Assembly (NCBI RefSeq): GCF_003259225.1
Contig: NZ_QHJF01000034.1
Coordinates: 1 to 61,581, forward strand
Origin: Marinomonas arctica
GTDB taxonomy: Bacteria; Pseudomonadota; Gammaproteobacteria; Pseudomonadales; Marinomonadaceae
Direction: 5' to 3'
Length of the DNA stretch: 61,581 bases
In this document: positions 34,501 through 44,972 of the stretch, one piece after another
How the letters are laid out: each line of letters starts with the position of its first letter
Numbering within the stretch: position 1 is the stretch's first letter
Notes under the pieces: model-generated
The model's input: only the letters and a program-made list of their open reading frames with translations
Told to the model about the DNA's origin: nothing
The model's database searches: none
Translations under genes and position numbers: made by a program

Positions 34501-34531
34501 AAACAAAAGCCACCCTAGGCAGCTTTTGTTT
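34501..34531 (-). terminator. Terminator of the dCache chemoreceptor gene
   Basis: The perfect 10-bp arms AAACAAAAGC and GCTTTTGTTT surround an 11-nt loop, followed on the minus strand by a T run. It starts 28 bp past the gene. Confidence 0.85.
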
Positions 34532-34558
34532 TACAACGCATTTTATAACAGTACGCAA

Positions 34559-36535
34559 TTACTCAGTGCGGAAACGAACCACCATTGAATGCAGCTCTTT
34601 GCTTAGCTGGTCTTGTTTACGACACAGTTCAGCAACGTCTCCGGATATACCCGATACTCTATGGGCCGATTCACTGATGGCATTGATATTGTCATTCACC
34701 CCTTCGGTAACAGCGCGCTGCTCTTCTGCAGACGCTGCGGTTTGCATGGTCATATCACGCATTTGTTTGACGACTTCTTCAATCTGCTCAAACGAATCAA
34801 GCGCTTGATCAGACAAACTAATAGCACTTTCCGATTCAGCCAAACTCGTCACCATAGAATCCGACGCTTGTTTGGTTCGACTAGCAAGCAACCCTAAAAT
34901 ATGACTAATCTGTTCGGTCGATTCCTGTGTTCGTCCCGCCAAGGTACGCACCTCGTCCGCGACTACGGCAAAGCCACGACCTTGTTCACCTGCACGAGCC
35001 GCTTCAATGGCCGCGTTTAAGGCAAGCAGATTAGTTTGTTCCGCAATCGCTTGAATCGTCGATAAAATTTGATTGATGTTCGTGGTTTCTTTTTGCAGCT
35101 CGGTGATGATCTGATTCGACTCTTTTAAACGCGTGCCTAAACGATTTACCCCTTCCGCGCTGTTCTTAAGAAGATTCTTGCCTGCTATCGTGGTTGCCAA
35201 ACCTTTCTCAGAGAACTGAGCCGAATTCGCACAACTTTCTGCGGCTTCATTAGACGCAATCAACATTTGTTGACCCGCTTCTGCGATCAGCTCAATAGAC
35301 TGTAATTGATCTGTCGCAGCCTTTGCAACGTCACTCGCTTTGGAAGTCGTTTCCGCGGCAATTTTATCAATTTGCATACTGGATTTTTTAATCCCAAGAA
35401 TCAATGCGCGAGTAGACTCAATAAACTGATTGAACCAATTAGAAAGAGTGCCCGTTTCATCGTTGGTTTGTATGTCAATTTTCGATGTTAAATCCCCTTC
35501 ACCCTCAGCTAAAACGCGCAAATGGCTGGAAACTGATTCAATTGGGGTAATCAAGCTTTTCGCCATCAAGTAAGCAACAACAGCAAACATCATTAACAGC
35601 AAAATACAAACAATGGCCGTGGTTTTGACCAATTCCATAGTACTGGCATAGATTTCAGACGCTGGCATCAAGCCAACAAACTTCCACTTAAGATTTGGCG
35701 AAGTATAAACGTTGGCGTAATAGTCCGAACCATCAAGTGTAAAACGAATTAGCCCCTCTGAGGTTTGTGCAATTTTTTGATACGCTTCCCCTGCAACCTC
35801 ACCAATTTTCTTAAAATTGTTCTCGGCATGCAGTGCATCTACCAAAATAGTGCCTGAATTTTCAACGACCATGATACTACCGGAATTGCCCAACTTGGTT
35901 TTATTGGCCATTTCAGTCAAGGTTTTGATGGACACATCCACCGCGACAACGCCACCGATGGCATTGCCTTTATTATAAGTACTCACAGCGGACACATAGA
36001 CAGCGTCATCTGGCTCCCAATAATAAGCATCTCGCAACGCCACCTTGCCTGGGGTTTCCATCGCTCTTGGGTACCAACCACGTTGCTTAGGGTACCACTC
36101 TGCGTACTCATAGGTGCCAGGCCATTCTAGGTAGCCATCACCGTCATCGCCCATGTAAACATACACATAATTTGGGTTGTTTTTACCAATGGCCTCAAAC
36201 AGATTAAAAATGTCAGCTTCGCGCCCACCATTTTGCTTAGCAACGCTACTGGGGGCTTTGCCCTGCTTTTCATGATACGTCGTTAATGGCATCGCATTAG
36301 GATCGGTAACAGGATCGCTGTCAGCAATGAATCCTACAACCGACTTTATGTCACTCATAAATTGATCAAAAGATTTCTCAACCGCCGTCAATGTTTGACC
36401 ACTGTTTTTAGAAAAACCTTTAAGTGCTTGATCTGACGCTAAAAAAGCCGTAATCGTACTTACCACTAAGACTGGCAGTACTGTGGCGATTGAAAAAGCA
36501 ATCAATAACTTCGTCTTTATTCTCATAGAATGCAT
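34559..36535 (-). CDS. Methyl-accepting chemotaxis protein with dCache sensor
   Basis: The 658-residue protein has membrane segment 1 near residues 10-30. A periplasmic double-Cache domain (about 35-300) contains [31 protein letters not shown] and [17 protein letters not shown], the usual ligand pocket motifs of amino-acid or amine sensors. Segment 2 is near 305-325, then HAMP ([22 protein letters not shown]) and the signalling hairpin tip [38 protein letters not shown]. It reports ligand to CheA. No CheR-docking pentapeptide ends the protein. The ligand is unknown. Confidence 0.95.
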   Translation of the reverse strand: MHSMRIKTKLLIAFSIATVLPVLVVSTITAFLASDQALKGFSKNSGQTLTAVEKSFDQFMSDIKSVVGFIADSDPVTDPNAMPLTTYHEKQGKAPSSVAKQNGGREADIFNLFEAIGKNNPNYVYVYMGDDGDGYLEWPGTYEYAEWYPKQRGWYPRAMETPGKVALRDAYYWEPDDAVYVSAVSTYNKGNAIGGVVAVDVSIKTLTEMANKTKLGNSGSIMVVENSGTILVDALHAENNFKKIGEVAGEAYQKIAQTSEGLIRFTLDGSDYYANVYTSPNLKWKFVGLMPASEIYASTMELVKTTAIVCILLLMMFAVVAYLMAKSLITPIESVSSHLRVLAEGEGDLTSKIDIQTNDETGTLSNWFNQFIESTRALILGIKKSSMQIDKIAAETTSKASDVAKAATDQLQSIELIAEAGQQMLIASNEAAESCANSAQFSEKGLATTIAGKNLLKNSAEGVNRLGTRLKESNQIITELQKETTNINQILSTIQAIAEQTNLLALNAAIEAARAGEQGRGFAVVADEVRTLAGRTQESTEQISHILGLLASRTKQASDSMVTSLAESESAISLSDQALDSFEQIEEVVKQMRDMTMQTAASAEEQRAVTEGVNDNINAISESAHRVSGISGDVAELCRKQDQLSKELHSMVVRFRTE

Positions 36536-36989
36536 CCAAATTATTTAATAACAACGCTGATATTAATAAGAAACTTCAAAAAAGTTCATTACAAAATAAT
36601 AAAAACAACGATTAAAATACTTATCTGAACAACGAATTATATTATGTCTTTCTCACGCTCCCTGCCTTTGCTGTATCATCCATAAACACAGTTAAAATAC
36701 TGTATTACAAGCCTATAAACCATAGATAATTAATATAAGAGAATAAAATAAAAGCAAAAATGGTCACTTTTCTAAGAGCGGAATGCATTATCTTAAAAAA
36801 ATAAAAAACCACTCTAAAAGGAAGATAAAAAACACCCGTAAAAAGAAAAATCGCCGTTGTGTATTGGTAGTAACTTAGATGGGGAATAAAGTCGAAAACC
36901 TTACCATCAAACTCAGATCCATCTTAGGTTCTCGACTTGATTAAAAGACAGTTATCGACATACTGAAACAGACGCTTTATTCGCTCTTA
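36536..36989. other. AT-rich intergenic region with one long hairpin
   Basis: No gene is seen. A long imperfect hairpin at 36889-36938 (AAGTCGAaAACCT against AGGTTcTCGACTT) is followed by no clear T run. It could terminate the dimethylglycine operon or be a structured RNA. Confidence 0.5.
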
Positions 36990-37232
36990 TTATCTGAATT
37001 TAAGACTAAAAGCCGCCATCACACTAGAAACATCTGGTAAAACCGTCGTGTTTACTTTCTGCATATCGCTGCAAAGATCTTTTACAAAAGGCATCTGTTC
37101 TGGGTAAGCTTGCAGCCATATTAAAACAGCAGTCTGGACTTCTGCCAAGCTTTGCTCTTGGGTGACAGGCGCACCAAGGGCGATGAGTCTTTCTTTAAAA
37201 TCGACTTCGTCGACCAAATCTACAATCATCAT
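36990..37232 (-). CDS. Small acidic hypothetical protein downstream of etfB
   Basis: This 80-residue soluble protein begins MMIVDLVDEVDFKERLIALGAP and ends SVMAAFSLKFR. It follows etfB by 80 bp on the same strand, so it may be the last gene of the dimethylglycine operon. The ribosome-binding site is weak (AGGT). I do not recognise the family; the amino-acid composition looks like a real protein. Confidence 0.55.
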   Translation of the reverse strand: MMIVDLVDEVDFKERLIALGAPVTQEQSLAEVQTAVLIWLQAYPEQMPFVKDLCSDMQKVNTTVLPDVSSVMAAFSLKFR

Positions 37233-37311
37233 ATTGCATACCTATAAGCAAGCATTTTATTTTATTCAGTCAATAACCATAGCGAGATATAGCTTATACC
37301 TAAATAAGCCC

Positions 37312-38088
37312 CTAACGCACCACTTTTTCTTCGAGTAGCAAATCAAATATGGCCTTGGCTTTTTCCTCTGGGGTTTCATTCTTCATGATCTTACCACCAC
37401 TGCCCACGGGTTTTGCTGTCGCGGCTTTCATTCGATCCGCCGCCGTCTTCGCTTTAACCACTTTTAAGCGTTTCGGTCTAGGTTTTGCGGCGGTGATTTT
37501 CCATTGGTGTGCCGCCTCATCCACCACAGTGTCCATAGCCAGTACATGAAAGTCTGCTCTTAGTCCCGGCCCAAAGGCCGTTTGACGAGCTTCTTGAGCG
37601 GCATTATCGACACTGGCAATAAATGGCAGCGTGACGATCACAGACCGACGCTGACCACGAGGTAACGCTAATAGCACTTCGGCGCTCTCAGCAGAAACAC
37701 TGACAATATCCGCTACTCTGGGCACCAAGGGCCAATTAAGCTGATCAGCCAATAAATAAGGCAACATACCCGATGACTCTCCGTTCTCGGAACGAACGCC
37801 CGTTAATACAATATTGACTGAGTTTTCTGTCAAAAAACTTACCAATGCCGGTAATGCATCACAACCTTGTGCTTGCTCCAGTACCGTCAGGGACGACAAG
37901 CCCATGCCTGCATATTGTCGAAGTACAGGCTCTTGGGGGTTGCCTGCGTGTACCACGGTTAAGTTTTTTCCCGCTAATTTCAACCCCAGCTCGACTGCTC
38001 GGCCATCTTGCTCCGCTCGACGAGCACGACCCGATTGTGGATGGCGACCTACTGATACCAAAGAAATCACATTCACATTAGGCTGCAT
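37312..38088 (-). CDS. etfB: Electron-transfer flavoprotein beta subunit (dimethylglycine type)
   Basis: The 258-residue protein begins MQPNVNVISLVSVGRHPQSGRARR and has the ETF-beta segments LVSFLTENSVNIVLTGVRSENGESSGMLPYLLADQLNWPLVPRV and the LPRGQRRSVIVTLPF loop. The C-terminal tail is long and Lys/Ala rich (about residues 200-258). It overlaps etfA by 11 bp. In Pseudomonas the matching gene set carries electrons from dimethylglycine demethylation; same role inferred here from gene order. Confidence 0.92.
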   Translation of the reverse strand: MQPNVNVISLVSVGRHPQSGRARRAEQDGRAVELGLKLAGKNLTVVHAGNPQEPVLRQYAGMGLSSLTVLEQAQGCDALPALVSFLTENSVNIVLTGVRSENGESSGMLPYLLADQLNWPLVPRVADIVSVSAESAEVLLALPRGQRRSVIVTLPFIASVDNAAQEARQTAFGPGLRADFHVLAMDTVVDEAAHQWKITAAKPRPKRLKVVKAKTAADRMKAATAKPVGSGGKIMKNETPEEKAKAIFDLLLEEKVVR

Positions 38089-39355
38089 CGCTTTTCTCCT
38101 CTAGGCTGGCAAGTGACGCGTGTTGCTGAGCCAGTCTGGTCAGCTCAGCTAATATTTCCTCACTGTCCGCAATGACTGCCAAATCCGCGCGTTTCACCAT
38201 GTCACAACCAGCATCCGTATTAATCGCCACCACCTTGTCACATTGCCCAATCCCTTGCATATGCTGAATGGCACCCGAAATGCCTACCGCCACATACACT
38301 CGAGCCGTCACCCAGGTTCCCGATGCTCCCACTTGACGGGAACGTGGCATAAAGCCGTCGTCCACCGCAACACGACTGGCACCTTCCGTTGCCCCCAGGG
38401 CAGCAGCAGCGGCATGGAACTGGTCCCAATTGTGAATACCGTTGCCCGCTGACAAGATAAATTCCGCTTCCGCTAAAGGTACTGCGTTGGAATCCACCGC
38501 GATCTGCCCTTGATCAAATAAACGTTGCTTCGTATTCACGTTGACATCAAGCGCCAATGGCAAGACCTGATGGCGAGTTCGATCAATGGCATCCGCACAT
38601 TCTTCGAGTAGCATTAAAATACGTGGTGTTGCGCGGCTAATGTCCACACTCGACGAAGCACCACGACAAATCGTTTGTGTGCCATTCACCTGCCACGCTT
38701 GAGTCGCGGGTCGTTCGCCTAACCGGGCGGCCAAACGGGAAGCCAAATCCGCCCCACCGTTCACGCTGTCTGGAAACAACCAATAATCTGGATAAAATTG
38801 CGTTTCTATCTGTTCCAGTGCTGCTAGCCTTGCCTCTGGTGCAAAGCCATTAAATTCCTGACCGGCAAGATGAATCAAGCGATCCACTCCCGCTAAATCA
38901 AATTGTGTCTCTTTATTCTCTCCAAAGCACACCAGCACCACGGCGACGGCGGCTTTTTCAGTCGCAAGTTGATGCGCCAATCCTAAAATGTCTTTGTCGT
39001 GACGCGTCAAACGCCCACCCACCATATCCGCCACCACCATGATGTAACCATCTGGATTCTCGACGATATGCAACGGCAGCAGTGTTTCTTGTGCCTCGCT
39101 GGTGCGTTTTTTACTATTGAGTTCTGTAGAAGATAGATTCGCCCTATCAATTCGCTTGATGCCATTGGGACCAATAAAGCCAATGATATGCGGATTCTTT
39201 CGCAATAACCCCGATGGTCCACGCACTTCCCCCTGTCTGGCCGACATCACACTGTCGTGCAAAGGGTGCAAGCGATTACGGGCAATCCATTCGTTTCTTG
39301 GGTCACGACGAACCCCATTATTTAACGAGCGCGCTGTTGATGAAAAATCACTCAT
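38078..39355 (-). CDS. etfA: Electron-transfer flavoprotein alpha subunit (dimethylglycine type)
   Basis: The 425-residue protein is longer than the standard ETF-alpha (about 310) because of an N-terminal extension of about 100 residues, as in the dgc-linked form. The FAD domain is C-terminal: SRQVGASGTWVTARVYVAVGISGAIQHMQGIGQCDKVVAINTDAGCDMVKRADLAVI. It binds FAD and passes electrons from DgcA/DgcB toward the quinone pool. It overlaps dgcB by 1 bp at the start. Confidence 0.94.
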   Translation of the reverse strand: MSDFSSTARSLNNGVRRDPRNEWIARNRLHPLHDSVMSARQGEVRGPSGLLRKNPHIIGFIGPNGIKRIDRANLSSTELNSKKRTSEAQETLLPLHIVENPDGYIMVVADMVGGRLTRHDKDILGLAHQLATEKAAVAVVLVCFGENKETQFDLAGVDRLIHLAGQEFNGFAPEARLAALEQIETQFYPDYWLFPDSVNGGADLASRLAARLGERPATQAWQVNGTQTICRGASSSVDISRATPRILMLLEECADAIDRTRHQVLPLALDVNVNTKQRLFDQGQIAVDSNAVPLAEAEFILSAGNGIHNWDQFHAAAAALGATEGASRVAVDDGFMPRSRQVGASGTWVTARVYVAVGISGAIQHMQGIGQCDKVVAINTDAGCDMVKRADLAVIADSEEILAELTRLAQQHASLASLEEKSDAA

Positions 39356-41280
39356 CAGTGTGTCTCCTCAATAAGCTGTCCCGCTAAAATTTCAGCAATG
39401 TCTTTTACAACAGGTCTTGGCTCTACCACGCCTTCCAACATCGCTGTGCATTGTTGGCAACCAACGGCCACCATGCTGGCGCCAGTGCTGACAACATCTT
39501 CCATGCGCATATCGGCAATACGACGTTCGCCCGGAATGTCCGTAATCGGCGCACCACCACCGCCACCACAGCAACGAGAACGGAATTTTGATCGCTCCAT
39601 TTCAGCGACATCAATACCCAAGCTCGCCAAGAGTTCACGAGGCGCTTCGTATTCCCCGTTGTAACGCCCTAGATAACAAGGATCGTGATAGGTTACCTTG
39701 CCACCTTTAAAGGGTTCCAGTTGCAAAAGGCCGTCTTTCACCAAGCGATTCAAAAACGTCGTATGATGCAATACTTCTACGTTCTGTAGAGCATCAGAGC
39801 CAAAATCACCGTATTCGTTTTTCAAACAATGGAAAGCATGAGGATCGGTGGTGACAATTTTATTGAACTGATATGTCGACAAGGTTGCCAAGTTACGTTT
39901 CGCCAAGCTTTGAAACGTCGCATCATCGCCCAAACGACGGGCCACATCACCGCTGTCTAATTCTTCGTCTCCTAGAATCGCCACGTCCACATTGGCGGCT
40001 TTCATCAATTTAACAAACGCACGCAGAATCCGCTGGCTACGCATATCAAACGCACCGTCAGAGACCCAAAACAACACATCGGCTTGTTTCACGTCTTTCA
40101 TAACAGGCAAGTTCTGATCCGCCGCCCAGTGAGTTCGACTCGCTGGCGCATAACCATTCGGATTATCCGTCGCGATAATATTTTCGAGGACTTGTGCACC
40201 CTTGTTTGGTGTGCTGCCTTTTTCCAGCGTCAAGAAACGGCGCATATCGACAATCGCATCCACATGCTCAATCATCATCGGGCATTCTTCCACACACGCT
40301 CGACACGTCGTACAAGACCACAGCGTATCGGGATGAATCAAACCATCGGTAATAATCTGATTCGGCGCGCCTTTCGCGTGACCAAGGTCAATACCAGGAT
40401 ACGGACTGCCCGCGTAGTTTTCATCTGTGCCACCCGCAAAACCCACCACCATATCTTGAATCAGTTTTTTAGGGTTTAGCGGCTGCCCCGCCGCGAATGC
40501 AGGGCAAACCGCTTCGCAACGACCACATTGCACACAGGCATCAAAACCTAATAACTGATTCCATTTGAAATCCGTTGGTTTCGCCACGCCGAGCACTTCT
40601 TTCACACTCACGCCATCGCCAAAATCGACTGGTTTTAACCCAGTAGAGCGACCGCCACCAAAACGCTCTGGACGACGATGAAAAGCAAGATGCAGCGCCC
40701 CCGCAAACGCGTGCTTCATCGGCCCACCCCATGTCATACCGAACAGCATTTCACTGAGACTCATTAAGATTAAAACTGACAAAACTAAAGTAAGCAGCCA
40801 ACCACCAAAGCCCTCCGGTAGCACTCCCGCAGCAGGCAGAGTCAGCACAAAAAAAGTAATCGAAAAAGTCAGCAAACTTTTTGGCAAACGCATCCACGGC
40901 CCTTTCGACAGGCGTGAAGGCGGATTGATACGGCGCTTATAAACAAACAGTGCGCCGCAAAACATCATCACCAACGCCGCCAATAAAGCCCACGCAAGAA
41001 TCTTACTGTCGACACCAAATAGGTGAACAAACACCACCAGCACCATCGCCAATACAAAACCACCACCGGTCGCCACGTGGGTTCGGGAAATGTATTTGTC
41101 CCGATCCACCACATGATGAAGGTCATGCAAATAGCGTTTTGGCATGGCCAGCAGCCCCGCCAGCATGTCAACTTTTTCTGCCTGCCCTGCGCGCCACATA
41201 TTCATCCGACGCACCGCACCAATACCCGCAAGCACCAGCAAAACGCTTATTAAAGTTGGGACTAACCAATCAAGCATCAT
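39355..41280 (-). CDS. dgcB: DgcB, iron-sulfur subunit for dimethylglycine catabolism
   Basis: The 641-residue protein has an N-terminal membrane part with about four segments (up to residue 190). Two 4Fe-4S motifs follow (CVQCGRCEAVCPAF and CTTCRACVEECPMM) and two CCG-type domains, the first with YHDPCYLGRYNGEYEAPR and RSRCCGGGGG. The architecture matches DgcB of the Pseudomonas dimethylglycine locus, which works with DgcA and the ETF pair. It lies 18 bp after dgcA. Confidence 0.94.
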   Translation of the reverse strand: MMLDWLVPTLISVLLVLAGIGAVRRMNMWRAGQAEKVDMLAGLLAMPKRYLHDLHHVVDRDKYISRTHVATGGGFVLAMVLVVFVHLFGVDSKILAWALLAALVMMFCGALFVYKRRINPPSRLSKGPWMRLPKSLLTFSITFFVLTLPAAGVLPEGFGGWLLTLVLSVLILMSLSEMLFGMTWGGPMKHAFAGALHLAFHRRPERFGGGRSTGLKPVDFGDGVSVKEVLGVAKPTDFKWNQLLGFDACVQCGRCEAVCPAFAAGQPLNPKKLIQDMVVGFAGGTDENYAGSPYPGIDLGHAKGAPNQIITDGLIHPDTLWSCTTCRACVEECPMMIEHVDAIVDMRRFLTLEKGSTPNKGAQVLENIIATDNPNGYAPASRTHWAADQNLPVMKDVKQADVLFWVSDGAFDMRSQRILRAFVKLMKAANVDVAILGDEELDSGDVARRLGDDATFQSLAKRNLATLSTYQFNKIVTTDPHAFHCLKNEYGDFGSDALQNVEVLHHTTFLNRLVKDGLLQLEPFKGGKVTYHDPCYLGRYNGEYEAPRELLASLGIDVAEMERSKFRSRCCGGGGGAPITDIPGERRIADMRMEDVVSTGASMVAVGCQQCTAMLEGVVEPRPVVKDIAEILAGQLIEETH

Positions 41281-41298
41281 CGTAACCCCTTCATTAGC

Positions 41299-43365
41299 TT
41301 AGAGGTCTTTGCAAAGGCGCAAAGCATCATACATGGCGGCGTGAACATTGCGCTGCGACACATTGTCACCTAAACGCCACAAGATCATGCCTGCGCCCTT
41401 CTCTTCTGCTAAAACCGGTTGCGGTTTAATATCAAACAAGGCGTCGTTATCAATTTGACCTTTATTGAGCGAGCTTGGTTTTAGAGCGTAATACAAATCT
41501 TCATTAGGACGCGTGCCGTTTTCGACCACGATCTGATCCACGACCCGCTCTTCTTTTTGCGCGGTGTATTCGTTCTCAAGCACAGCAACCAATTTATCGC
41601 CCTCGCGGTAGACCTTGTCGAGCAGCATGTCCGAGGTCATGATGACTTCTTTTTCGTACAAAGAGCGGTAATAGGTTGGGAAGGTCGTGCCACCAATGCC
41701 GACACCAGGTTTGATATCGTCGGTGACCAATTCCACCAATGACCCTTTGGACGCCAAATAGTCCGCCGCCGACATACCAGAGAATTCGCAAATGGTGTCA
41801 TAAACCAAGACGTTTTTACCCGGTTCCACCTTGCCACTGAGAATATCCCAAGTAGACACCACTAAGCCTTCCGCCGCGCCCCATTCTGGGTTTTGCTCTA
41901 AGAAAGGACGACCGCCCGTTGCCAAAATGCACACGTCTGGATTCAGTGCTTTAATCATCTCTTCGCTGGCCGCTGTGCCCAAACGCACCTCTACGCCCAA
42001 GCGCTCGATTTCCATCACCAACCAACGAGTGATACCCGCGATTTGATCACGCTGTGGTGCTTTTGCGGCCAACACTAACTGCCCACCCAGCTCGTCTGCT
42101 CTATCGATCAAGGTCACTTTATGACCCCGCTCCGCGGCAACACGCGCGGCTTCCAATCCACCAGGACCACCGCCAACCACAACCACGTTACGAATGACGC
42201 CTGTGGTTTTTTCAATGATATGTGGCAAGCCCATGTATTCCCGCGATGTCGCGGCGTTTTGAATACATAAAACATCCAAACCTTGATACTGACGATCGAT
42301 ACAATAGTTCGCGCCCACACACTGGCGAATTTGATCCACCTGATCCATTTTGATCTTGGCAATAAAGTGCGGGTCCGCAATATGTGCGCGCGTCATGCCG
42401 ACAAAATCCACGTAACCCGCCTCAATAATACGTTTGGCTTGGTTTGGATCTTTGATATTTTGCGCGTGAATCACCGGCACATTCACCACTGCTTTAATGC
42501 CCGCTGCCAAATAAAGGAAAGGCTCTGGCGGGTAGCTCATGTTTGGAATCACGTTGGCCAAAGTATTGTGCGTATCGCAACCGGAACCCACCACACCAAA
42601 ATAATCCACCATGCCAGTGGCGTCATAATACTGTGCGATCTTCTTCATTTCTTCGTGGCCCAAGCCATCGGGATGGAACTCATCGCCGGTAATACGCATA
42701 CCCACGACAAAATCCGGCCCCACTTCGGCGCGCACCGCTTTTAGTACTTCCATACCAAACTTCATGCGACCTTCAAAGGTGCCGCCCCATTCATCGGTAC
42801 GTTTGTTGACTCGTGGCGACCAGAACTGATCGATCAAATGCTGGTGAACCGCAGACAGTTCCACGCCATCCAAACCACCTTCTTTAGCGCGACGCGCCGC
42901 TTGGGCAAAATCCCCAATGATGCGCCACATTTCTTCCACTTCAATGGTTTTACAGGTCGCACGGTGAACCGGTTCACGAATGCCAGAAGGCGACATTAAG
43001 TTTGGCCAGTTTTCACCGTCCCAGCGAGAACGACGACCCATGTGAGTAATTTGAATCATGATCTTGCCGCCGTGCTTATGCACCGCATCGGCCAGATTTT
43101 GGAAATGAGGGATAATGCGATCTGTCGATAAATTGACCGAACTCCACCAGCTTTGCGGACTGTCGATGGACACCACACTGGAACCGCCACAAATACACAA
43201 ACCACAGCCACCTTTGGCTTTTTCTTCGTAATACTTCACATAACGATCTGTCGTCATGCCGCCATCAGTGGCGTACACCTCGGCATGAGCCGTACTGACA
43301 ATACGATTGCGGATGGTTAATTTATTAATGTTAAGTGGCTCGAACAACGCATCATACTGGGACAT
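41299..43365 (-). CDS. dgcA: DgcA, dimethylglycine-demethylation flavoprotein
   Basis: The start was set at MSQYDALFEPLNINKLTIRNRIV, giving 688 residues. The N-terminal FMN TIM barrel of the old-yellow-enzyme type (1-370) has IQITHMGRRSRWDG and DGVELSAVHQHLIDQFWSPRVNKR. A short cluster-binding segment follows (CVGANYCIDRQYQGLDVLCIQNA). The C-terminal FAD/NAD part has VVVVGGGPGGLEAARVAAERGHKVTLID. It resembles trimethylamine/dimethylamine dehydrogenases and removes a methyl group from dimethylglycine to give sarcosine. The order matches P. aeruginosa PA5396-PA5400. Confidence 0.94.
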   Translation of the reverse strand: MSQYDALFEPLNINKLTIRNRIVSTAHAEVYATDGGMTTDRYVKYYEEKAKGGCGLCICGGSSVVSIDSPQSWWSSVNLSTDRIIPHFQNLADAVHKHGGKIMIQITHMGRRSRWDGENWPNLMSPSGIREPVHRATCKTIEVEEMWRIIGDFAQAARRAKEGGLDGVELSAVHQHLIDQFWSPRVNKRTDEWGGTFEGRMKFGMEVLKAVRAEVGPDFVVGMRITGDEFHPDGLGHEEMKKIAQYYDATGMVDYFGVVGSGCDTHNTLANVIPNMSYPPEPFLYLAAGIKAVVNVPVIHAQNIKDPNQAKRIIEAGYVDFVGMTRAHIADPHFIAKIKMDQVDQIRQCVGANYCIDRQYQGLDVLCIQNAATSREYMGLPHIIEKTTGVIRNVVVVGGGPGGLEAARVAAERGHKVTLIDRADELGGQLVLAAKAPQRDQIAGITRWLVMEIERLGVEVRLGTAASEEMIKALNPDVCILATGGRPFLEQNPEWGAAEGLVVSTWDILSGKVEPGKNVLVYDTICEFSGMSAADYLASKGSLVELVTDDIKPGVGIGGTTFPTYYRSLYEKEVIMTSDMLLDKVYREGDKLVAVLENEYTAQKEERVVDQIVVENGTRPNEDLYYALKPSSLNKGQIDNDALFDIKPQPVLAEEKGAGMILWRLGDNVSQRNVHAAMYDALRLCKDL

Positions 43366-43446
43366 AGCAAAACCCCGCCTAACTGGCAAAATCATAAAAA
43401 TGAAACGTAAAAAGAGAGAGCACCTGCCCGTGCCCTCACCTACAAA

Positions 43447-43992
43447 TTACAGTGGAGAAACGTGGAAATACCCTACATCACACCCTTCCTCGGCTGCGCT
43501 CTGGGTTTGAATCGCTTTCGTACGAGTCGCCAACCCCTTGCTTTCTAATATCTGATCCAACGCACCCGCAAACCAGCCAGTGAACATATAATCCACCTTG
43601 CGATTGACTTTTTTACCGTGGATTTTTTCGTAGTGATAAACAAAGGCCGAGTTTTCTAAACGCACTTTTGCCGTGCCTTTTTCAATGTCCAACTCTTCGG
43701 TAATAAAAAAGCCCCAGCCACGTTGAGAAAGGCGCTTCAAGTAGTGGTGCCAAATGTCTTCGCCATAAATACCGTGGCATGCAGACTCTTGTTCACACCA
43801 AAAATAGGCAGACTTGTAACCCGCTTTGTATAAAATCTCGGCATAACGCTCGGCACCGATCTCGTCTTCAATCCCCATGTGGTTATTAACAAAGAAGTGA
43901 CGCGGCACATACAGCATGGGCAACGCATCCGTCGTCCAAACACCCGTTTCATCATCAACCACAATTGGCATTTCTGGCGCATGTGTCGTCAT
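43447..43992 (-). CDS. DUF5943/4-vinyl-reductase-like protein of the dgc operon
   Basis: The start was set at the third of three ATG codons (MTTHAPEMPIVVDD), 8 nt after GGGGAG, giving 181 residues. Motifs include LPMLYVPRHFFVNNHMGIEDEIG, AYFWCEQE and VDYMFTGWFAGALDQIL, as in the V4R-like protein beside Pseudomonas dgcA. It contains several Cys and His but no clear iron-sulfur motif. It is translationally linked to the upstream M19-like gene. Its role in dimethylglycine breakdown is unknown. Confidence 0.88.
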   Translation of the reverse strand: MTTHAPEMPIVVDDETGVWTTDALPMLYVPRHFFVNNHMGIEDEIGAERYAEILYKAGYKSAYFWCEQESACHGIYGEDIWHHYLKRLSQRGWGFFITEELDIEKGTAKVRLENSAFVYHYEKIHGKKVNRKVDYMFTGWFAGALDQILESKGLATRTKAIQTQSAAEEGCDVGYFHVSPL

Positions 43993-43994
43993 CA

Positions 43995-44972
43995 TCATTC
44001 TCCCCATACTTCTGCAAGAAGATTCACCCAATTCTCCCCCATAATCTTCACCACCTGACGCTCACTAAAACCATGCTTTAGCAAGGCTTCGGTCAAGTTC
44101 GGAAAATCGCCAACCGTACGCATACCCAGCGGATTGATGATCTCGCCAAAGCGCGTTAGACGGCGGGCATAGCCTTTGTCGTGGGTTAGGTATTCGAAGA
44201 AGTCGTAACCGTGACCTTGCGTAAAATCCGTGCCGATGCCAATGGCGTCTTCACCGACAATGTTGTAGATGTACTGAATGGCTTCTACGTAATCGTCAAT
44301 GGTGGCGTTAATACCGGCTTTTAAGAAAGGCGCGAACATGGTGACACCGACAAAACCGCCATTGTCGGCAATGAACTTAAGCTCTTCATCGGTGCGATTA
44401 CGTGGGTGTTCTTTCAAACCCGCTGGTAAACAGTGGGAATACGCCACTGGCTTTTTCGATTCGATGATGACTTCTTTGGCGGTGTTTGGCCCAACGTGAG
44501 ACAAATCACACAACATACCCACACGGTTCATTTCCGCCACAATTTCACGACCATAGCCAGATAAACCGCCATCGCGCTCGTAACAGCCCGTACCAACCAA
44601 ATTTTGCGTGTTGTAGCACATCTGTACTATGCCCACGCCAAGGTCTTTAAAAATCTGCACGTAACCGATTTGATCTTCAAACGCATGGGCGTTTTGAAAG
44701 CCCATCATCACGCCGGTTTTGCCTTCCGCTTTAGCACGATGGATGTCTTTGGTGGTGTACACTTTCAACAATAAATCACTATTGGCTTCAATCAGCTGAT
44801 TCATCTCAACCACATTGCGGACCGTGCCTTCGAAATTTTCCCAAAACGACACCGTGCAATTCGCCGCCGTTAGCTTACCCTTCGCCATGTCTTCGAATAA
44901 CTCGCGATTCCACTTCGCACAAATCAAACCGTCAATAATAATAGACTTGTCGTGTAGCTCTGCTGCGTTCAT
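43995..44972 (-). CDS. M19 (renal-dipeptidase-fold) protein lacking the N-terminal zinc motif
   Basis: The 325-residue protein of the membrane-dipeptidase family begins DKSIIIDGLICAKWNRELFEDM. The usual HxD zinc pair after IDG is replaced (LICAKW), and the bridging-Glu region reads GFQNAHAFED. Later family parts remain: MCDLSHVG, YSHCLP, RNRTDEELKFIADNGGFVGVTMF and IGIGTDFTQGHG. Catalysis, if any, must differ from classical dipeptidases. It is the first gene of the dgc operon, as in Pseudomonas (PA5396-like). Confidence 0.9.
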   Translation of the reverse strand: MNAAELHDKSIIIDGLICAKWNRELFEDMAKGKLTAANCTVSFWENFEGTVRNVVEMNQLIEANSDLLLKVYTTKDIHRAKAEGKTGVMMGFQNAHAFEDQIGYVQIFKDLGVGIVQMCYNTQNLVGTGCYERDGGLSGYGREIVAEMNRVGMLCDLSHVGPNTAKEVIIESKKPVAYSHCLPAGLKEHPRNRTDEELKFIADNGGFVGVTMFAPFLKAGINATIDDYVEAIQYIYNIVGEDAIGIGTDFTQGHGYDFFEYLTHDKGYARRLTRFGEIINPLGMRTVGDFPNLTEALLKHGFSERQVVKIMGENWVNLLAEVWGE

